Shown: positions 13,154 to 24,253 of the stretch, in pieces
Position numbering within the stretch: position 1 is the stretch's first letter
Layout: every line of letters begins with the position of its first letter
Origin: Lophium mytilinum
Taxonomy: Eukaryota > Ascomycota > Dothideomycetes > Mytilinidiales > Mytilinidiaceae
DNA length: 64,000 nt
Assembly (NCBI GenBank): GCA_010093605.1
Contig: MU004186.1
Span: 910,616-974,615, forward strand
Direction of reading: 5' to 3'
Notes under the pieces: generated by a model
What the model was told of the DNA's origin: nothing
The model's database searches: none
What the model saw: the letters and a program-made list of their open reading frames with translations, nothing else
Translations under genes and position numbers: made by a program

Positions 13154-14866
13154 ACGAGGGATGTTGTGGTCGGGCGCAAAGGGTCAAATTCCTTGGATAG
13201 CTAGCGGTTACAGCGGGCAACAAGCAGGCTCACAACTCGATGGTGGCAGCAATGGTCGTCCAAAAGGCGTCAGAGATGCAAGATGGCGCAGGTCGAGGAG
13301 AAGAGACTGAGACAGCGAGAGCAAGGGCGGGATTGCAGGTTGCTCCTTTCCAGAGATGGCGGACCAGGGTGCCGCGGGTGGTGAGGCCGTGCAGTCGGAG
13401 AAGGGGCTCGCGGGCAAACACGTGCTGGGAAACGACAGGGCACGAGGGAGCGAGCGACGGGGAGGTGGGGAAGCGGGAGAGACGGTATGTCGAGTAGGTA
13501 GGACAGCTCACAAAGCACACGAACAAAGCAGTGAATTGGGGTGCGGTTGAGCGAGCGACAGTGGGATTGAGTGCAGTATCAGCAAAGGACACAAAAATTG
13601 GCGGTCCCCTGGATGGAACGGGCTGGGAGATCTTGCTCGGCGAGGGCGAATCACGGGCCGGGGGCGTTGCAGAGGCGGCAAATCCGCAGGGCCACCAGCG
13701 CAGGACACAGGACCGATTGCTGGGGCCACTGGGCCAGCTAATTTTATCCGCCTATCCCCCCGAGCAAGCCAGCGAAGGCGCCCTGAACATGAGATCATCG
13801 CGACGAGAAGCTGCTGTTTCATCCCGAATTCGCATCGCTCAACCGCTATCCCGCGAAGCCGAGGGACCGTTGGGCCACAGTCACCTCTTCACGTCTTGCA
13901 CTCCACGCCGAAACAACCTGCTTCTGCCCGCATGCTCGCGACCGACATCCTGTTTCCAGCCTCGCTGCCCCTGAGCCGCACAGTGGAGCCTCGCTGACCG
14001 GTGGGGCCTGGTCAGCGGCGGCAGTTTGGAGGCCCGCATCAGTGCGTGAAAACAGACACCTCCAACATCACGCAGATATCACGGCGGTCCAGATTGAGAG
14101 GCCGCATGTGTTGTGTGTTGCCATGTCGCCACGCTTTGCTGTCCATGCACAGGATCCCCTCAATATGTCCGTTGCTGAGCCAAGGGGCCGAGAACTAGCA
14201 ACTCCCGAGAGCTCTGTAGCCAGCGAACGCTGCTAACCACTGTAGATTACGCGTACTGAGGCGGAGCTTTGTGCTTGCGGGTTATCTGTCGAGTGTTCCA
14301 GCACCGAACCCTCAACGCCGTTGTTTCTTGCTTCTGTGGGGAAACGGGTCTGCCGGAGTATCAAGCATTTCAACCCTGGTCCATCTGGAGCGTATCATGC
14401 TATCTCTGACTGGTGCCGTGGAAGTTGTGGACCCTTAAAATCTGACCGAGTTCTTCTGACCTGTTTATTTTCATCCATCAACCATAATTTCTCCCGCCAT
14501 AAAGCTCGAGTCAATTCACAGCTGGAGCCTTCAGCCCATAGAAACTAGTTCCAGTCATAGCTTGTATTACATACGTTTATATGTATCTCATGAGTCGTTG
14601 ATTTACAGCCACATGCCAGTTTCCAACTCTACTAGTGTGATTGGCTACAGCAACTCTCAGCTCAACCCTGCCTCAGCTCAAGACTTAATTCTCCGACCCA
14701 AACAGCACCACAAAGCTGATAGTCATGCTTAAGCCTGTTTTAAGTTCCCACTAATCGGGCGACTGCAATACTCCGGCTCAAGACTGATATCGAGTACCCA
14801 TCCTGCATGGAACTGGCAATTCACCATCTCGCACCCCAACGCCAATATCCCAAGCACTGTCCCTTC
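13154..14866. other. Upstream region of Kre6, GC-rich, no gene seen
   Basis: 1.7 kb between the Kre6 start and the stop of the next gene. It has overlapping short frames on all strands, typical of GC-rich non-coding DNA. It probably contains the long 5' UTR and promoter of KRE6 (13154 to about 14000). Confidence 0.5.
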
Positions 14867-15584
14867 TCACGACTCCACCGCCAAAGCCTTCAACCCCACC
14901 AGTCTACCCTCCTTCGCATCCACACTAACAACATAGTACTCCGCCCTCGTACTCCCATGCTCCACCCTAAACACACCCACCTCCCCACTCCCAGCCTTCT
15001 TGACCGCATCCAAAACGCTCTTGTACTGGCCCTTGGGGTCAAACTCCTTCTCACCCACACTCTCGACCTCGTCATGCGACAGCAACTTCCCCAGCTCATC
15101 TGCAAACATTAGTACCCTAGATTGGGTCTATAGAAGAACGAGTCCACATACCAGCCGACGGCACCCCCTCCCCCGTATACTTCAAGCTCACAGGCTCAAA
15201 CGGCTCATCCGCGTCCGACACATAGTATTCCTGCACCTCCTCCAGCGCCTTGGGCACCGCCGTGTCCACCGCCTTAGCCCCAACCTTCTTCTTCGACTGC
15301 GTCGACGGCTTGCTCGAGCCCGTGTCTTGGTTCGCTTTGTCCAGGAAAGAGGCGTAGTCGGCGTCGGAGGACATGTTGAGGGCGGTTGTGGTGAAGGGGC
15401 GGGTGGTGAGGGTGGGTCTTAGGTTTAGGGATTTCCGTGTTGAAATGGAGGTGCGGGGGACGTGTAATTCGGCGCGGGCTCGAGTGAAGAGTTGGGATAG
15501 TGAGGGACAAGGTGGAGGTGGAGGTTTGTATAGCTGGCGTAGGCGCTGCAAGCTGCGGGACGCGGGCGGGGGGATCTTGGTCAT
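14867..15584 (-). CDS. Conserved fungal protein, probably mitochondrial, function unknown
   Basis: Two exons, 15152-15584 and 14867-15099, encode 221 residues. The first 70 residues are rich in Arg, Ser, Thr and Pro with almost no acids and end in RPFTTTALN, a typical mitochondrial presequence with cleavage site. The mature part begins with an acidic segment, DADYASFLDKANQDT, then a Lys-rich stretch, then a small alpha/beta C-terminal domain with VGVFRVEHGSTRAEYYVVSVD. I recognise it as a conserved small protein of filamentous ascomycetes without assigned role. If translation started at the internal Met before SSDADY, the protein would lack the presequence. Confidence 0.8.
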
Positions 15585-17082
15585 GAAGGCTTATGACGCA
15601 GCGGCGGACGGCTGGTTTGCAGGTGTCACGATGTTTGTCGACCCGCGCTTGGTCACGGCACGTTCGCTGCAAGATCCGAAAGACAGACTTTGAAGGAGTT
15701 TGGATGAATTGACAGAAGAATGGCGTAATGCATGCTAGAAGCTTTCGTGATGCGATTCATTGCTTCGCCAGGGTCGGCGTCATTTGGTCACGTGATTTCC
15801 GGACAGGGGCTGAAGACATCAATACTGTAGAGTGTGGAATCATCTTTCAAGTCAGTGGGTATCATTCGAAAGATCTAGCATGCTAATTTGCAGGCCACGT
15901 CAATAACATGCTAAGATCAAGTCGAAATCGCACGGACTGGCTACAGTTTATACATCTCACGCCCTCAAAACCAACCTCTGTTGTCTGGCCTAATTCAGGG
16001 TGTCGTACTAAAGCCAGATGCAAATCGCACCAACTTCACGTCGGCCTATTTCTCATCCTGATTCAGAGGTCTTGCCAATAACATGCCAAAACCAGATCCA
16101 AATCACACAGACCGGCTCCCCCTCACATATATCACACCCTCAAAGCCAGCTCGATTCCTACAGTCCGCTCCAGCATACCATACCGTCAGCATATTCAGGT
16201 ATTCAAGATCACAGCCTAATAACTCAAAACAGCACAACCGAGGCCAAGGACGAGATCTCGGATTCCCGCCCTGCAAACCAGGCCTCCATGCATCGTCACT
16301 TCGATATACGCCAGGGCCCATCTCAGCCTTGCGAAAATCCGTCGAGGCCTACAAGGCTGCCTCCAGGCTCGCTGCGGCGATGACACCGATAGGCAGATCA
16401 TGGGAATGTCTTGGTTGCAGGAGGGTATTGATAAGACGTCCAACGGTGCTGTAGTGCTGAACTTTGTGTGGTTTTCGCTGTCTGGAAAGGCGTTAAGGCA
16501 GGGCTAAGGCATCAGGCGCAAAGCGGCTATCCGCGTCCAATCCTAGAGAAACTGGTTATAGGGGCAGGGAAGGCTCTGGAAACCTGGGTGGTAATCGACA
16601 GAGACATCATGCATGCTGCCTTCAGTGAGCAACACCGACAGGTCATTCCGAAGCCAGTGCAGATTACGCTCCGAAGCGGAGAAAACCGCATCACATGGCT
16701 AGGATCACGCGAGACCGACCAAAACCAAAAGACATTCATCGTAGAAATTAGAAATTGCACATTCGTATATCCTAGTCCTAATATAGAAAGAAAACAAAAG
16801 GAAGTAGTGGGGGGCGGATATCATTTTATGACAAAAACAATAGCAGACCGACAAAGACCACCCAAAACAACTGCATCATGCTTCCGCCCGGAAAGTCATC
16901 AAAACGTGGCCCACGGAGTCATGAGAGGGTAGTGGAAAAGAAAATCAGGTATGCAAAAAAGTAGTGACCAAAATGCTCAAGAGGACCCATTTGCAGCAGT
17001 CCTGCTCGTATGATGTTGTCATAAGACTAGGTGTCGCTCGAACGCCTATCAGATCAGAAGCCGCAATTTGGAGCAAAGCAGT
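15585..17082. other. Intergenic with degenerate repeats, 3' region of Cyc8
   Basis: 1.5 kb. The left part serves the 15584 start; the right part probably holds the Cyc8 3' UTR. Copies of a dispersed repeat lie at 15890-16150. No gene recognised. Confidence 0.5.
15890..16150 (+). repeat. Degenerate dispersed repeat, left locus
   Basis: Two main copies, from about 15897 and 16074, share the frame NCCAATAACATGCNAA, then AAATCRCACRGACYGGCT, then a CACRCCCTCAAA block, and are 179 bp apart. A short piece, CCAGATGCAAATCGCAC, sits between them at about 16014. The same unit occurs again at 40588-40812. Most differences between the loci are C/T or G/A changes. Confidence 0.65.
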
Positions 17083-19952
17083 TTACTCGGCCGTCGTCGG
17101 TGCGTGCGACACTCCGTTTGTGGCAACACGCGGGCTCTCTCTTTCCGTCTTGGCGGGAATGGTACGCTTGTCGTCCTCAGGCCCATCGCTATAGTCTTCG
17201 TCCACTTCCATCTGGCGTGCCGCCGGCTCATGATGCTCGGGTCGTTCTTGTTTTGGCGTCTCGGCCATACGAGGCATTGGCTGGGGCATTGGTTGCGTGG
17301 CATTGATTGAAGGAAGTGAAGTTGGGTGATGAGCAGCCTCCGAAGGATGATAGCCGTCGTTCATGCGACGCATATCTGGGTTGTCTTGGGGACTGTGTCT
17401 CGGAGGAGACGACATCCTATGCTGAGGTGGCGAAGGACGTCTGCTGTGCGGCTCTTCCATCCGTTGGCGTTTCTCATCATTGGAAGGGGGCTTCTGGTTC
17501 AGAGGGCTCTCATCCTCCCACTCTCGGAGCCTCTTAGGAGGAACGGTAGGAGTCCGATCAGACCGGTCACGGGCCGCGGCTTCAGCTGCCGCGAGGGCAG
17601 ATGCTGGAGCTGGTGCACCGCTTGCAATCCCGCCTCCTGCTGACGGGTTGGCGTGGTGCTGGTATGGCTGCTGGGGGTAGTTACCACCTGCAGACGGGGG
17701 TCGGTTCTCAACAATCGGCCGTACTTCCGGGGGAGGGCTGTTGAGGCGGCCATAAGCTGGCAAAGGAGGTTGTGCAGGAGGGCCATTAAGATTAGTGGGA
17801 GGAGGTGGTGGTGGCGGTGGCACGCTGTTCTGAGCATGTGGCCCGTAATTTGGATTAGAGATACGATTCGGTGGCTGGTGCGGCTGGAGCTGGGACTGCG
17901 GAGGAGGTCCTTGGGGCGGCATTTGGGGAGGGCCATGGTACAAGCTTGGCGCAACATTGTGTGTCTTCGGCGAAGGAGACAATCCGCGGCGAGGAAGCGC
18001 AGGGGGGTTGGGGCGGGGAGGCTCCTGGTATTGCCTCAACGGCTCCTGTCTAGGGCTGACGGGCCGAGGCCTGTGCTGATTGGGAGGCTGGATGCTGTCT
18101 CGGTGGTCGTACGGATTGAGCTGCTGAGGGGGCAGCTGGGGATCACGGATCTGAGCAAGCGGACGCGTCCACTCGCCTGCGGCCAATGAAGGCGGAGGTC
18201 CTTGGGGTTGTTGCGATGGAGCCGGCGCACCCCATTGCACTCCAGGCGGCCCATTGACGGACGCGGGCTGGTAAGCCTGGGGATGGACGTCTTGTGGGAT
18301 TGGTTGGCTGTTTTGATTTGGAACGCCATTGGTGGCTTGGCCGCTCTGTAAAAGCTGCAAGCGAGCCTTGATGTGAATGTTCGTAGGGTCAAGGTCAGCG
18401 GCACGCTGGTAGGCGTCAAGCGCATCGGCGGTCTGGTTGTTGCAGGATTCGTACTAGGCACACGTTAAACAACAGCCCCTCGAAGATCCAGGGATGGAGC
18501 AAACTTACTAGAGTGCCAAGATCATACCAAACCTCAGATATATTCGGGTTCAGGCGAATCGCACGGGAGTACGCGTCAAGCGCGTCCCGATACTGGTTGA
18601 TCTGATAATAAAGCACTCCGATTGAGCACCAGAATGTCGGGTTCCTCCCGTCGCGGTAGACCGCCTGCTGGTAGGCCTCGTACGCCTTGGGGTACTTCTG
18701 CTGCGACATGTAACAGCGGCCTAGCAGATACCAGCTCTGTGCATCGTTCTGGTCTGGTGCCAAATAGTCAGCCATCAGCGCATAACAAATCGGTGCGGGG
18801 GGCACATACCGGAGTTGACCGATTTCTCGAGATATTCAATTGCTTGCTCCTGGCTGCTGTAGTTTGTGCTCTGCTGATGATGCAGCCAGCCAAGCTGCTG
18901 GAGGACCTTTGCATGAGCTGGGTCACGATCAAGAACTCGTCGGTAGGCTGCCTTTGCAGAATCGTACTGGAATCATGTTAGCAGAATCACTTGAGGACAG
19001 AGATATGAAACTTACATCTTTCTGTTGTTCATATACGTGTCCGATCTGAAACCAGATGTCCTCTTCCGTCAAAGGCCGAGGTGGATTCGTGACAATGTAC
19101 TGGAAGCACTGCAACAAAATTAGCACGTCTGACGATCTTGGTGTCAGCTACAGATAAGCATACCTCTAAGCTCTGTTGGAATTTTTGTTGTTGTTTATAA
19201 ATTATCCCGAGACGGAAGTAAATCTCGTTTGCCTTTTCGAAATTGGGCTCCATACGCATGACTTGCGAAAAAGCCTCTTCGGCATGCTCGAGCGACCCAT
19301 ACCGATCGTACAAAATGCCAATCCCGTACCACAGTTTTGGTTCCTAATCGTTGCTATCAGCACAGAGTCGCGTATTGGTTGGAGGCTTCATGGTTTACCT
19401 TTGGGTCGGTCAGATGGTACAGCGCTTGCTGGTATGCCGAGTAGGCTTGCTGCAAGTCGTCCATCATAAGGTAACAATGGCCTGAAGAGGTACATGGTCA
19501 ATTATTTGCATGGTCACGGGACGAGAGGGCGCATACCGAGGCTTCCCCAGATTTCGCCATTAGTAGACTCGACTTTAAGAATGGTGCGCAAATATTCCAC
19601 GGCATTGGGGAATTGGTCCTTCGTTCGGAGAATGCCAGCAATGCCACTCATCGCCGGCACTGACCACGCATTGTGCCGAAGCGCGTGCTCGTAGCATCCA
19701 ATCGCGCCGTCAAGGTCGTGCATCTGCTCAGACAACGAGCCTGGCGGCGTTAGGGGAGAGCGAGAACAACAAGGGGGTTTGTCACGTACCTATCTGCACC
19801 CAGAGCGACTCGTTGAGATTGCGCAGGTATTCCGACGCACTCTTCGGTGCCTGGCCTTGCAGCGGGCCATGGCCGTTGGGCTGCGCGTGGCCCGGTGGTC
19901 CATGGTGAGGCGGCATGCCCGTCGTAGGCGATGGGTGTTGGTGGCTTGCCAT
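17083..19952 (-). CDS. CYC8: General transcriptional corepressor Cyc8/Ssn6 (TPR protein)
   Basis: Eight exons: 19790-19952, 19537-19740, 19399-19481, 19164-19343, 19016-19108, 18810-18966, 18509-18753 and 17083-18453; 831 residues. Partner of Tup1 in the Tup1-Cyc8 complex, recruited by DNA-binding repressors in the nucleus. After a short Pro/His-rich start, about ten TPR repeats fill residues 40-400; examples are WYLLGRCYMSQQKYPKAYEA and WFQIGHVYEQQKDYDSAKAA. The remaining 430 residues are a Pro/Gln-rich disordered tail ending in a Glu/Lys-rich segment. The start was set at MASHQHPSP and not at an upstream in-frame Met, since the family starts here. All junctions keep TPR helices in frame. 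Confidence 0.97.
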
Positions 19953-22900
19953 CTGATTGCAGGTCGAGACGTGTAATAGCCTCAAGTCAGATCAGACGAC
20001 CTTGACTGTCCTCAGCGAGATGGAGGCCGACAGTGGAGGCCGACAGTGGGCGGCGACGCGCGCAGAGGCAGTGTGGGCGAGTCCCAGCTATGTAGCAACA
20101 CACTGGGGGTTGATATAATTAGCCTGGTTGTCTTGCTTGGGATGGCATTGGGGGGTCCTGCGGGACCGTGGTTGACATACAGACTGAACAACGGGTCGGG
20201 AGCCAGCCAGCCGCAACAGCAACCCTGAACAGGAAACGGGTCGAATAAATAAACACAGAGTGTGAGGAGAGGGAGCGTAGGAGTGAACAGCGCGAGAGAG
20301 GGCTAGGGGGAGGGTGAATAGCAGCAGCAGCCCGGCGTCAGGAGTGTGAAGGAGAGGGTGAGGCTGGGCGGAGAGAGGAGCGCTGGAGCGAACGGGGGAA
20401 ACGAAGGCTCATCGCCCATCGCAGAATAAGTCCCCTAATCCACCACCAAGCTACTCCCCACCGCGTCGCGAGGGAAGAAAAGAGGGCCGTGGCGCTATAA
20501 TCCTTGCTCTGTGGCCCGATTCACATCCCGGCACCCATCCGCGGGCGTGCGTCCAGCCATCCCTGCGCCGTAGTTCCAGCCGCTTGGTGGTGTGGAGCGG
20601 CATTACTTTATGCGCCGATGGCCGTTTAGGGGGCTTGCATCTCCATGTCACGCAGGTACTTACTTGGGTATGTCCTCCGTCCATCGCAACTTCGATAGAA
20701 GACGCATTGAGCTGCTGCACATCTCCGCATCGCCCAACTCAGTAGTTCATGATCCTCTCTATATTTACGAAGAAGTACCAAAGGAATCCCAACAGCGCTC
20801 GCCAGCTGCAGCGCACCCTACTAGGGACTCTGGTGAGTTTATAGCAAGATGGTTGGGATAGTTCGAGCTGATGTGTGCGAAAGACGACAAGCTGGAGAGC
20901 TCTTGGCGAGGACAGCGAACAGCGAACCGCGACCCGCGAACCGCGAAGTTCAACTCTTTGTTCTATCACAATGACGTTGGTCGATGTGTTCTCGAATCTC
21001 AACGACCCCTGGACCCTGGACCGAGTAAACTGCGTTGCACTAGCGGGTACACATCACGTGCTGTCCTCATGCACGGTCAGCCAACATCCAGCCTCTTCCC
21101 TGCGTCCTCGTCTCGTCTCGTCACTCTTGTCGCCCTTTGCTTCACGCCTCGGAGCCCTCCAAACGCCTTGACGGCCTGCAGCCTACTGCGCCTCTAGTAT
21201 TACTCCGAACGGCCCTGTCACTCCTTTCCATCGTCGACGACCCTGGACCGCACGACACGGTAGCCCGCCGGTGCAGACACAGCACTTTGCGTGCCGTCTA
21301 TCGCGCCTTGGTCTCCCCAGACGGCTGCCGTGATGGCGCCTGGGGAGCTTTCCCTGGGCGATGGCGTGCGCCGCATCTGTCCGCGCCGGCCAGGTGTCAC
21401 GCTGCCTCTCCGCCCGCTTGAGGCAGTTCTGCCGGGCCAAACGCACTGGTCTGTCAGACGCGATGATCTCTATGCGGGTGCTGCGCGGGGCTCATTTAGT
21501 TGAGGTGGAGGCTGGTTGATAACTGGCCTGCCAGTCAGAATCGGGAAGCGCCTTACGGGGCGATCAGCTACCGCCCGCCATGCCAGCGAAGCCCTGTCAT
21601 CTTGTCATCTCTCCGGTCCTGGTTGCGCTCTTCTAGGCCCCAAATTGGTCGTTTTTCTTCTTCGCGCCGGCTCGTGTGATAGCCACCCCTGGCTGGAGCA
21701 CTACGACGGTGGCAACGAAGAGACAGCGACGCCAGCGAACGCCCCCTCCGCAGCGCCTGCAGTCGCCCATGCCCATGCCCTTATCCTGCCGCTGGTCGGG
21801 CCTTGCGCCGGCATGCACGGTGCGTCTTGTCGGCGCGAGTCGTCCGCGGGAGGCCGCTGCCACACTGCTGCAGTGAGTGGGTGGGGGCGCCGCGAGGAGT
21901 CGCTGCGCCGGTGCTCATGTCTGACGATGTGGATCTGCATCTCTTTCTCCACACAGCTCCGTCGCCTTCTTCCGGGTGGACGCTGCAGTGCGCCCACGAC
22001 GTGACGCAAATGTCGCTCCGCTTCCCGCCCGCCGGCAGCCGTGTTACAGTACTACCCACGCGCAGCCCGGTGCGACCTTGCTGCCTTTCTGCCCGCGGCG
22101 TCGCCTTGCTTGTCCAGGAGGGCTGCTGGATCTCTGCACGTTGGTGCACACACAGCCAAGCGGCACGTACCAGGCGTACCTGGCTTCGAACGGCGGCCCT
22201 GGCGTGCGATTTGCGGAACGGTTTGTCTTAGCCAAGCACGCCCGCACTGACTCGGCAGCCGGCCAGCGAACAACTGGAACGAAAAGGAGACCGGCCGGAG
22301 CCCTGGCTTTGGGGATGGGCCCTCTTTTCCACCATCCACCACCACACATCCACACATCCTGCATCCACCACAGGCCGCCTGAAACGAGATGGCTGACCGC
22401 GCCACAAGTGGGCCCGACTGGAATGCGCGTCATCCGCCTGCTTGCGCGATTGCGGTCACGACACCAGGACGAAATAGCATACCAAAGACCTGCGACTGCA
22501 GACACGATATTGCGCGTGCTCATAACTCAGAGGCTCTTGCGCCTGCATTCCTGGCGGAGAGAATTCGGCAGCGTGGCGCACGTAGATTTAAGGTTACCTC
22601 TGGGCTTGGCGGGGATGGAGCGGATGCCGAGCACGTGCTGCGGGCGGGAAGGCCGATGGATTCTCGCTTGCCTCGGGGAAGTCGCAAGCCCAGCAGATCG
22701 GCGTTTCGAGGCCTCTGAGCGGTTTCATGGCCACAGCACTCCAAAATTGCACCCTTCCCACGCATGCTTGTCCCAACCCCGGGTACAGCTACATCTTGTC
22801 CTGATCTGTTCAAAGTGTCCCAGAGCACTCCATTATAACAATTTTGCTTGCAGTAGAGTGCGTTGCCAAGAGTATTCTGGTTTTGCTTCGGAGAGCCGCT

Positions 22901-24253
22901 CGTCAACCAAGTTTTGTCTAAAACCAACCACCCAGACGCTCTTCTGCTCGGGGAATGTAGTAAAACATAGGCTTGGCATAGCCGATATAGGTTATACCAT
23001 CGTCTAGAGTTGGTAGAACATTCAAAGGTAGATCGCCCACGGGAACAACCTTGCTCTGGAGCATTGCAGAGAACTTGTGGACGATATAAGGTTCGTCATG
23101 TCGTGGTTTAGCTGACATCAAAGCTGCCATTTCGCTCCGTTTTGACACTACATAGAGTGCTCCTACTCGTTATAGAGAAGTTAGGCATGGCGTTTTTTCG
23201 ACCTAAAAGTGACACCATGCTTCAAAACCTGCTTCGATATAGCAACCATAGCACCGAGCAAGTGCAACTTGACATCAAGCACAATTGTTAATATTGTTCG
23301 GAGCATCCTCACGTATCTTTTGACGCCGCCATGTCTCCTCTCACCCCTGTAATGGCATACGTACTCTCCTTCTCTCCGTCCCTAGCTCATTCCCTCTATT
23401 GCCTCCTACTTTGACAATCAATATATTCACACCTCTTCGCATCGACGAGCGTCTTTCTCAACTTTTAACTTCGTAAAATATTCTCACCGGAACGGGGCCC
23501 CAGAGTGCGTTTCCGCTTTCAAGATCTGCCGTATCATGCAGTCTTTTTAAAAAAGAATAAAAGCAGAAAGATGGAATCAGCCCCCCACGCCGTGAGTGCG
23601 ACAATCCAAAGCCGCCTCGTATCTTCCCACAAGCCATGCAGCAATAACTTGGAACCTGACTACATACCACAAACTTCGCCACTTTTCGCACACCAGTACG
23701 ATCGCCTCACTGTCCCAGGCACAATCCTAAGTGCTGGAAACCACAGTCGAGATTCAGCCTGGTAGAGGAGATTGGACGACATGCTTTGATCTCTCAGTCA
23801 TAGGCGCAGCAGGTGAGTCCGGTTAAGTCAACAAGGCAACTACGCAATTTTCGTATATTTCATGCATCAAGGTAGAGCTGTTTATTCTCAGCTGGCCACT
23901 TCTTGTGGACTATCTGGTGTTGGTCGTAGAGTTTCCAAGGCTAAATTGTGCCGATGCCTTGTCGCCTACATCCACATCTGGCCAACCATCGGATGCCAAA
24001 AGACTGCGCATAGCCCCATGGCAGAGCTTCAGCCTCTCCACCGCTAGGTGGAATCGGGGCGCAGTGGAGTCGTAGCCTCATCGCTTTTCCGTAGTCGCGC
24101 TCCTACCTTTTAAGGTACTGCTGTCCAAGGTTTGAATGCTCATGTCTACGATTTTCGTTCCCTCCTTATCATAACGTTTACATAGCAACGCAGATATCTC
24201 CAAGAAAATTTGATTCAAGCACACGGCGGCGAGTCCGTGTTTCTTGAGCTCAA
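19953..24253. other. 4.3 kb apparently non-coding region upstream of Cyc8
   Basis: GC-rich up to about 22.7 kb and AT-richer after it. It probably contains the CYC8 promoter and a long 5' leader. An open frame of 343 codons at 21976-23007 (+) is Arg/Pro/His/Cys-rich with no domain, and its antisense is also open; I do not accept it. A 76-codon frame at 22918-23148 (-) has a more natural composition but no recognised family. No RNA gene found. Confidence 0.5.
22918..23148 (-). CDS. Doubtful 76-residue orphan frame
   Basis: Starts MSKRSEMAALMSAKPRHDE and ends RAEERLGGWF. The mixed, protein-like composition (VVPVGDLPLNVLPTLDDG) differs from the low-complexity frames around it, but nothing is recognised and no introns connect it to neighbours. 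It may be a relic of a larger gene or chance. Confidence 0.2.
   Translation of the reverse strand: MSKRSEMAALMSAKPRHDEPYIVHKFSAMLQSKVVPVGDLPLNVLPTLDDGITYIGYAKPMFYYIPRAEERLGGWF

Noticed and set aside
21976-23007. 343-codon frame on the + strand
   Set aside because: Arg/His/Pro/Cys-rich without domain, antisense also open for long stretches; typical chance frame in GC-rich DNA.
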